Shown here one piece after another: positions 57,621-64,000 of a stretch of 64,000 bases of DNA. Each line of letters starts with the position of its first letter. Position 1 is the first letter of the stretch. A model generated the notes under the pieces. The model saw only the letters and a list, made by a program, of their open reading frames with translations, ran no database searches and was not told the origin of the DNA. The DNA is taken from contig OU015499.1 of assembly GCA_907164885.2 (NCBI GenBank), positions 149,343,920 to 149,407,919 of the forward strand, given 5' to 3'. This DNA comes from Dolomedes plantarius (taxonomy: Eukaryota; Arthropoda; Arachnida; Araneae; Dolomedidae). Position numbers and translations under genes: made by a program.

Positions 57621-59875
57621 GACTGTAGTATTACAGGGGAATTTTTAGAGCAAAAATTTTAAATATTTCCAAAGTATATAAAAATCAATTTATAAAAGTA
57701 ATATCCAAGATATGAATTAACAGGGGTAAGCTCTTATCTTTCTGATTGTATTCCTTAAAAGAAAATAAAAATGTTATGAAAAGAATTCACAAGATTTTGC
57801 ATTCACTGAAACTTATAATTTGTTATCTGAAGGTATTTCAAATGTCATTCTCTAAAAACAAGTAAATGATCATCATTCAGATTTGATTTGTTAAAACTGA
57901 AAAAAAAAATAAAAAACCAAGTGACATTTCTGAGATATAATCACTGGTAATGTAAGTATGAAGGTTAGCTGGATCAGGATGGCAAAGTATTAAGCCATTA
58001 ATATGAATAATGAAAACATTTATTATATAGATTACAACCCAGTTGTGACAGAACATAGCTAAAGAAACCACTTATATAATCATCAAATTCAAGGCTATAA
58101 AAAATCAGCATTTTGCCACACAATATTCATGTGTTTGGTGTTTTTTAAAATTTCATTCCATGCATAAGATATATTAAAATTGTTAAAACATCCAATCTTA
58201 TCAAAGTTAACAAACCATGATTTATGTGCTTTAAATTTTTAAAAATTACAATGAAATTGATATGCACTGTTAATTTCATGCGAAACTGATAGATAGAACT
58301 ATTTAAATAATTAAATTTTCCAGATTAATTATGAATTGGTGCTTAATTTGGCGAGTTTTTATAGCTCTGCACCATGTGCAGTAATCTTCAGTTTAGGCGT
58401 TACTTTCTTGTATCATTCTTCTAACAGAAAACTTTAGATTTATGATGGTATTTGAAACCATTTTTTATATTATATTATTTGTTTCTATATTCGTTCAGTG
58501 TAAACATTTTTGATGACAAGATTTAATAAACAATAGTCATGCTCATCTTTCATTGCAACAAAGATAACTGCAAGAGCATTAAATGCAATTCTCCTAAATA
58601 TTCCTAATTTTAGATATATTATTATAATATGCTTGTTTAAAGTTTTAAATCAATGTATTTCAAAGAGGATGATTTAAAAGTAATACTTGATATTTAAAAT
58701 TGAAATTCATATTAAAGCAGATATATATAATTTAACACTTTAAAACTGTATGCAATTATTAATATATTTTATATAAAAATCTTTAATAGATTATTTTGTA
58801 CTGGTAAAATTTATGACTGTGTTCTTGCAGTTCATGTCTAGGATAATATTTTAATAGATATAGTTTCAGTCCTTAAGATCAGTGGTAGCCAATTTGATGT
58901 TTGTTGTGTATTAGGATTTAGGTATCCTATCCCCTCCTAGGGATAAAAATATTTAATGAATAGAAAGGAACTGTAGTGAAAGTGTCAAATATATTGTTTT
59001 GAAAATTCTGGTGCACTTTTTTTTTTTCTCACTGCTCCATAAATGTGTTTTATAACTATGTTGTGATGGAATATGCATGAAATGAATTATGTTTCTGGAT
59101 GGAAAAAAGTTTAAAAAGGCATTAGAGGATTATATTAAACCATTTATATAAAAGATAACTTTGCCCCAAAGTTGGAAAATATGGGCCGGTAAGTTTTCAT
59201 TTTGCATGAGGATAATTTGAAGAAACATTCTTTTTTAGTTCTTTCATGAAAACTGTTTGAAAAAATTTTCTGATTAGAAGGCGATCATTTACCAGAAGAT
59301 TTCTCTTTCCTTTGCAGTCATTTTGATAGCTTTGCATTGCATGTTGAAGTTTCTTTCTCACTATCTGTTTCGTTGACAGTTAGTTACATACAACTTTGTT
59401 CTAAACATTTATAGAAATCTGTTAAAAAAAAAATTTTTTCTGAAGATTTTATGTGACTTTTACATTATACTATATAAAAATTTGGAAATTTCTGCATGAA
59501 CTTAATATATATGAAGGTAACAGAGTATAACAGTAAATTACTTTGCAGTGAAAAATTTAACATTGGAGTTCTTGTCATTCATGCTTTTGATCAGGACTAT
59601 CCTTAGTCTTGCAGGGCCCGATTGCAGAAATTATGGTACGGTACTCCAAAATTCTAATATATATTAAATGATAAACATTTCATGTGAAGTATGAAAGACA
59701 AAAATTTGGAAGGTGGTCATATTTCCTTTTTTTTATGTGCATTTATAAGAAAAGAAAACTAACAACTAAGATTACATATATTTTATTCACAGATCAAAAT
59801 TAGTTACAATCAAATTTTTGCTAGATATTTTACTGACAAGATGATTTATAAATTGACTTAATTTTAATTTCATAG
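57621..59875. other. AT-rich, no recognised gene
   Basis: No frame or motif of note. A donor-like ggccg|gtaagttt occurs at about 59198, but no convincing exon precedes it. Could be intron of the candidate gene starting near 56.1 kb. Confidence 0.4.
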
Positions 59876-59942
59876 TTTCTACATGCTCTATTGACTGTAT
59901 TGCAAGGCTGTCGAGTCTCTCCTGCAATATTGTTGACCTCAG
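59876..59942 (+). CDS. Candidate internal exon, 67 bp
   Basis: Preceded by a T-rich tract, a ttgact branch-like site and catag, and followed by gtatgt. In phase 0, which would join the donor at 56261/56262, it reads FLHALLTVLQGC then RVSPAILLTS, open throughout and helical in character. Composition is richer in G+C than the surroundings. The product is not recognised. Confidence 0.3.
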
Positions 59943-60985
59943 GTATGTTTTAATTGATTTTTATCTAGAAAAGTTTTTTTTTCCCAATTCTATAGTCATA
60001 TGAATGGTTAAAAATATCCTTAAAGATAGATAAATGCATTTGAAAAGCCAGTAGCTGTTATTTGTAGCAATTGTAGAATTTTTATAGGGTTCCCGAATCA
60101 GTAGGTTTTAAAACTTCCCTTTCTTTGATCAGCATATAGCTATCTATGTCTACATCTTTTATAGACATCCTTTGGTCATTATTCTGAATCATTTTTACAT
60201 CTGTCAAAGTAATTTGTAGTACAGTTGCATATTCTTGATGTTTGTTCTGTGTAATTATCTGGGATAAACTTCTCTAGCTTGTCTAGCTTTGTACTGTATT
60301 TGTTAAAAAGAATGCACCGCAAAAATTTCTTTCCAGTTATGTATTGGTTCATCCGCATACTCGTAATTGAGTATTCTTTTTAATTTTTGTATATGTGTTT
60401 CTCAAAATTCTGGAGTGACTACTAAGTAAGTCGCAATCTCTGTGGCTCCAACTAAAACTTGTTCGAAATCTGAGTGGCTATCTTTTATCAGGCATTCTAG
60501 AAAGTTTCTAAATGATCACAGTACTTCCTTTCAAGCATATTTTGAATATTTCTTCATGATAGGCTCTGTGCTAGCACAGAACCCAGTTGTAATCAGATCA
60601 AAATAGCCCTGCCTTTGATAATTAATTTTTCACATATTTTCTATCCTTTTATATATAGTATTCCAAAGGCTGTCTTATGATTATTCATATCGTTATAATT
60701 CTGTGGTAGACTGTTGTGAGTTTGGTTTCATAGACTTCTTAAAATTTTATTGAGAACACTGATTAGTATCCAAAATCTGTTGTCTTCTCAGCAGAAAAAT
60801 TGTGGGTATGTTATCTTATCAAATCATATTTTGGTAAGTGAAGTTCCTGTAGGTATTTAGCTCTATTAAACCATTCAACTATTTAAAGGAGTTTTTCAGA
60901 AACTTTCAAAATTTTAGAGGCCTCTTTTCAGAAGAGTATCTCTGTGGTAGATCTTCTATTTCAACTTCTAGTTTTAATTGTTCTC
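59943..60985. other. No recognised gene
   Basis: AT-rich sequence with no assignable motif. Confidence 0.4.
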
Positions 60986-60989
60986 CAAA

Positions 60990-61413
60990 GTGCCAATTTT
61001 GGTATTTTTCTCCTTTCGATTCTTCAGCTTCTGCTGTACAGAAGCTGTACACTACAGGCATGTAAATATGATTTACATGCATAGCAGTGAATATGTGGGA
61101 GCAGACAATTGTTCTTTACTTACTACCATATTAAGCAATAAAGTTTTTGCCTGAAGAGACTTTACGACCTAGCCACCGAATTTCTTTACTCTGAATACAA
61201 TAATTTCTTATTCACCAAGTCTGTTGTTAGAAAATGTCTGAGGTACAATATTTGTACTATTATAATCAGATTTCACTCCAAAACTGCAATTTTGGTATGC
61301 TTCTCCCTTCAAATCTTCAGTTTTCTCTGTACAGAAGCTATATACTGCAGAGCATTCGAGTCACTTTTTGTGCATAGCAGTGAAAATGCAGGAGCAGGGA
61401 AAGCACCCAATTA
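60990..61413. repeat. Diverged direct duplication
   Basis: About 60992-61110 and 61283-61405 share the same order of phrases: caattttggtat, tctcc, tgtacagaagct, gcatagcagtgaa. Similarity is moderate, so the duplication is old. Confidence 0.6.
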
Positions 61414-61421
61414 TTTTAGGT

Positions 61422-62158
61422 TTTTAGTCGATTTCTATTTTTAGATTTTTGTGAATATCACGAATCTCCTCCCTCATCTTACTAATATGTGAGAATTATT
61501 AATCACTTTAGATCTATGGGATTAAATATTGATGACAGGAGGCAGTGGGGGCTGTGCGGTTTACTAGGCCCTAGGCAAACATTTTTGAGAGGCCCCTTAA
61601 ATGATCTTGTGTAAAATGAGATGGATTTTCAGTTAAAGGCAATGCTCATATCAGTATGTTTTTAACATAAGGAGAGATTTGTTGTAATATTTCCTAGACA
61701 AATATTTTTTTGGCCCAACATCCACTATGAATACAATAGAAAATAAAGACAATTTATCGATGGAAATGCATAAAGGAAATTGCATCGACTAAAATGCAAT
61801 AATTTTAGTCGATTTCTATTTTTAGATTTTTGTGAATATCACGAATCTCCTCTCTCATCTTACTAATATGTGAGAATTATTAATCACTTTAGATCTATGG
61901 GATTAAATATTGATGACAGGAGGCAGTGGGGTCTGTGCGGTTTGCTAGGCCCTAGGCAAACATTTTTGAGAGGCCCCTTAAATGATCTTGTGTAAAATGA
62001 GATGGATTTTCAGTTAAAGGCAATGCTCATATCAGTATGTTTTTAACATAAGGAGAGATTTGTTGTAATATTTCCTAGACAAATATTTTTTTGGCCCAAC
62101 ATCCACTATGAACACAATAGAAAATAAAGACAATTTATCCATGGAAATGCATAAAGGA
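61422..62158. repeat. Recent 381-bp tandem duplication
   Basis: The copies (about 61422-61777 and 61803-62158) are nearly identical, starting at the common tttagtcgatttc and ending at cataaagga, offset by 381 bases. Each contains taggccctaggcaaac, a phrase related to the GC-rich repeat at 49.8 kb. A 26-base bridge between them repeats aattttagtcg-like text in both orientations. Confidence 0.9.
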
Positions 62159-63634
62159 GCATTATTAAAAATGAGTTTTTATTTAGAAGCTTACGTGACC
62201 ATTGAATGTCCATCCCGCAAAATCGGGAAAGTTTTAAAAATTAATGACAAGCGAGAACGACGTTCCGAAATCAGGATATATAAAATTGTTTACAAAGTTT
62301 TGTAGAAATCCAAAAGCATATTTATTTTAGAAAAATTGAACTTTAGTTAAAAACTTTACATAAATTTAAACACCTCCCCCCCCCCCCCAAATAAAAGATT
62401 AAAAATTGATAATATAAAAAATATGAGCAAATTATAATATATCAATATTTTTTTTAATGTAGAAATATAAAATTTTACCATTTTTTTTCAAAAAATTCTT
62501 TCTTCAAATTAGCAGAAATCAACCAGCACTCCCACTTGAAATCTTTCTTTATTCCGAAAAAAATTACAATGGGTAAAGATCTTTGAAATGTAAAGCGGAA
62601 TAATAAAGTGGTAAAACAATTGTTATCAATTCATTAATCATTTATTACGAAGCGGTAAAGACGACAGTCAGTACGAATAATTACAAGATAAAAAGAACTT
62701 TTTATATACCATGTTTTTAAATTTTCTGTTGAATCATATAAACTTTACAATTCTATGTATTAATAAATACTTTTTAAAAAATTTTTTGATGAATTATCCC
62801 ATCAACTTGAAAGTAAATGAAGTTAATTGGAAGTTTACTTGCGTTTAACTTTTCGTTCCCGTCCCGGTCGATAGGTGGCTGCACCAGTCTACAAATCGAA
62901 ATTAACTGAAAATAAATTCAATGCTGCTTAAAGATGGCTAAAAGTATCAAAAGAATGTATTGTCATCGTGTTCTGATGTATTCTAAAATTTCAAATGTCT
63001 AGCTCGTCGGGAAGTTAGTTAAAAATCGATTGCAAGATTTGCACTGGACAAACAAACAAGAAAGCGAGTTAATAAAAACATGTAAATAAATAAAATACCG
63101 TTCATAGACAAACACCCTCCCGCACGTCATGAAACGAACGAGTTCGTTTACCATAAAGTCTGAGGTTACCTCGATGAAATTTTTATTGCCTCACTTCACG
63201 TATCGGTACGAGTAACGTACTTCAGCCAAAATTTTAATTAGAAAGATATGTAATGTAATTATTTTTCTACTGAAGCGTATAAATGTAATTTTTTTCATGT
63301 TATGGCTGTGAAATTGTTTCTCGGTTTACTATAATACCGAGCTGTGTCCAATCAGTATGTGACTGGTTGAGATTCAAGTCACACCCCACATTTATTCGGC
63401 ATATTTTATTTACAACCCGGAGAGTCTTCCAAAAAAATTACAAGTATAAATTTATTGCGTGATTGAGTGAGAATTAACAGGGGTTAAACTTCTTTAAGCA
63501 GATCTGAATTAATATTTCTGTGAAAATTTAAAATTGTTATCAAAAGTGACTTTTAATGAGCATTCGCATCGTAACCGTGTGGATTTATTTTGTTTAGAAT
63601 TTTTATTGCGTGTTTATAATATCCTAATGAAATA
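62159..63634. other. No recognised gene
   Basis: Includes the tail of a 65-codon frame (62108-62305) without recognised domain, a poly-C run near 62372-62388, and AT-rich text. Confidence 0.5.
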
Positions 63635-64000
63635 CAGGGTCACCGAAAAGCGTTGGACACATTTCGAAAGCTCACAATTCTAAAATAAATTGAGCAAACG
63701 CAATAATATTCTTTTCAAACGAATTGGCAAGTGTCCAAGATTTCTAAATGTAACTGTTACGCAATCATGACGTTGAACGTACCGCAGAAGCTATGCTAGG
63801 TGGAAGAGGTCTTCGTTCGGCTTTCCGTCAGTGCAATGGCGACCGTTCAGAAGAAAGCTCAATGTGTGTTGTGGTTAGCGGAGTACAAAACTGTTAAAAC
63901 AGATTTGTTGGCAACCAAGCTTTTTCATCAGATGTTAATCTCTGGAATTTCTCGGAGCATTAAACTTAATAATTAACGGTGAAATTATTATGACTTACTG
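63635..64000 (+). mobile_element. Mariner-type element, 5' part, transposase decayed, cut by window end
   Basis: Begins cagggtcaccgaaaagcg after TA (63633-63634), as Tc1/mariner ends do. An ATG at 63836 opens with MATVQKKAQCVLWLAE, the start of the DUF4817-type helix-turn-helix common at the N-terminus of arthropod mariner-like transposases. Similarity is lost after about 20 residues and the frame stops at 63975-63977, so this copy is deleted or rearranged. It may be related to the remnant at 51.2-51.5 kb. Confidence 0.65.

Noticed and set aside
59150..59200. Exon ending at the gtaagt near 59198
   Set aside because: Upstream stops in the likely frames, a poor acceptor, and no convincing phase match with the exon at 59876.

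Overview
The window is eukaryotic nuclear DNA: AT-rich, with long TA/TG microsatellites, many decayed DNA transposons, and protein matches of animal type. Mariner-type transposase remnants, a Helitron-like end and Pogo- and piggyBac-type elements suggest an invertebrate, most likely an arthropod (possibly a chelicerate). That assignment is inference; no marker gene fixes it.

Positions 1440-43626 hold the main feature: a head-to-tail array of eleven visible copies of a ~4.0 kb unit, interrupted by one 500-N assembly gap (13230-13729). Each unit carries, on the minus strand, a gene for a cyclin T-like protein (the cyclin subunit of P-TEFb, partner of CDK9). The cyclin boxes lie in one uninterrupted reading frame. 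Five copies (5, 6, 7, 8, 10) encode a 471-residue protein counted from the best start. Five copies (1, 2, 3, 9, 11) carry the same CAA-to-TAA change at codon 332, which leaves only the cyclin boxes and a short tail. Copies 1 and 4 also have single-base frameshifts in homopolymers. Copy 11 is cut at a TTAA by a piggyBac-like element. Two spacer types exist. Type A (~4.05 kb units) contains a MITE remnant, a promoter-like dispersed module and ~87-bp AT-rich tandem repeats. Type B (~3.9 kb units 5 and 9) has a 1.25 kb foreign block ending in a microsatellite. The order B-A-A-A, then B-A-A, gives a 16-kb higher-order period. Variants are shared in a patchwork between copies, as expected from unequal crossing-over and gene conversion.

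The left flank (1-1439) and right part (43627-64000) hold no confidently complete gene. The right part is a graveyard of mobile elements: piggyBac transposase pieces (43627-44460), a Ty3/gypsy pol fragment (45065-45420) with a possible gag piece further right, two TTAA-flanked MITEs of the family also found in the array (45627-46001, 52347-52762), a Pogo/Tigger-like MITE (46115-46728), two mariner-type remnants (51216-51490 and 63635-64000), a Helitron-like element (52824-53603) and a further inverted-repeat element (57191-57620). A GC-rich block at 56.0 kb with a CRE palindrome and a YY1-like motif, followed by an open frame with a good splice donor and a phase-compatible candidate exon at 59.88 kb, may be the start of a gene running out of the window. 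Its upstream module is related to one in every type A spacer, so a repeat origin is also possible.

The array is the most unusual thing here: local amplification of a paralogue of a general transcription-elongation cyclin, in two protein forms set by one recurrent stop codon, with array edges and the spacer-type switch all lying on TTAA tetranucleotides.
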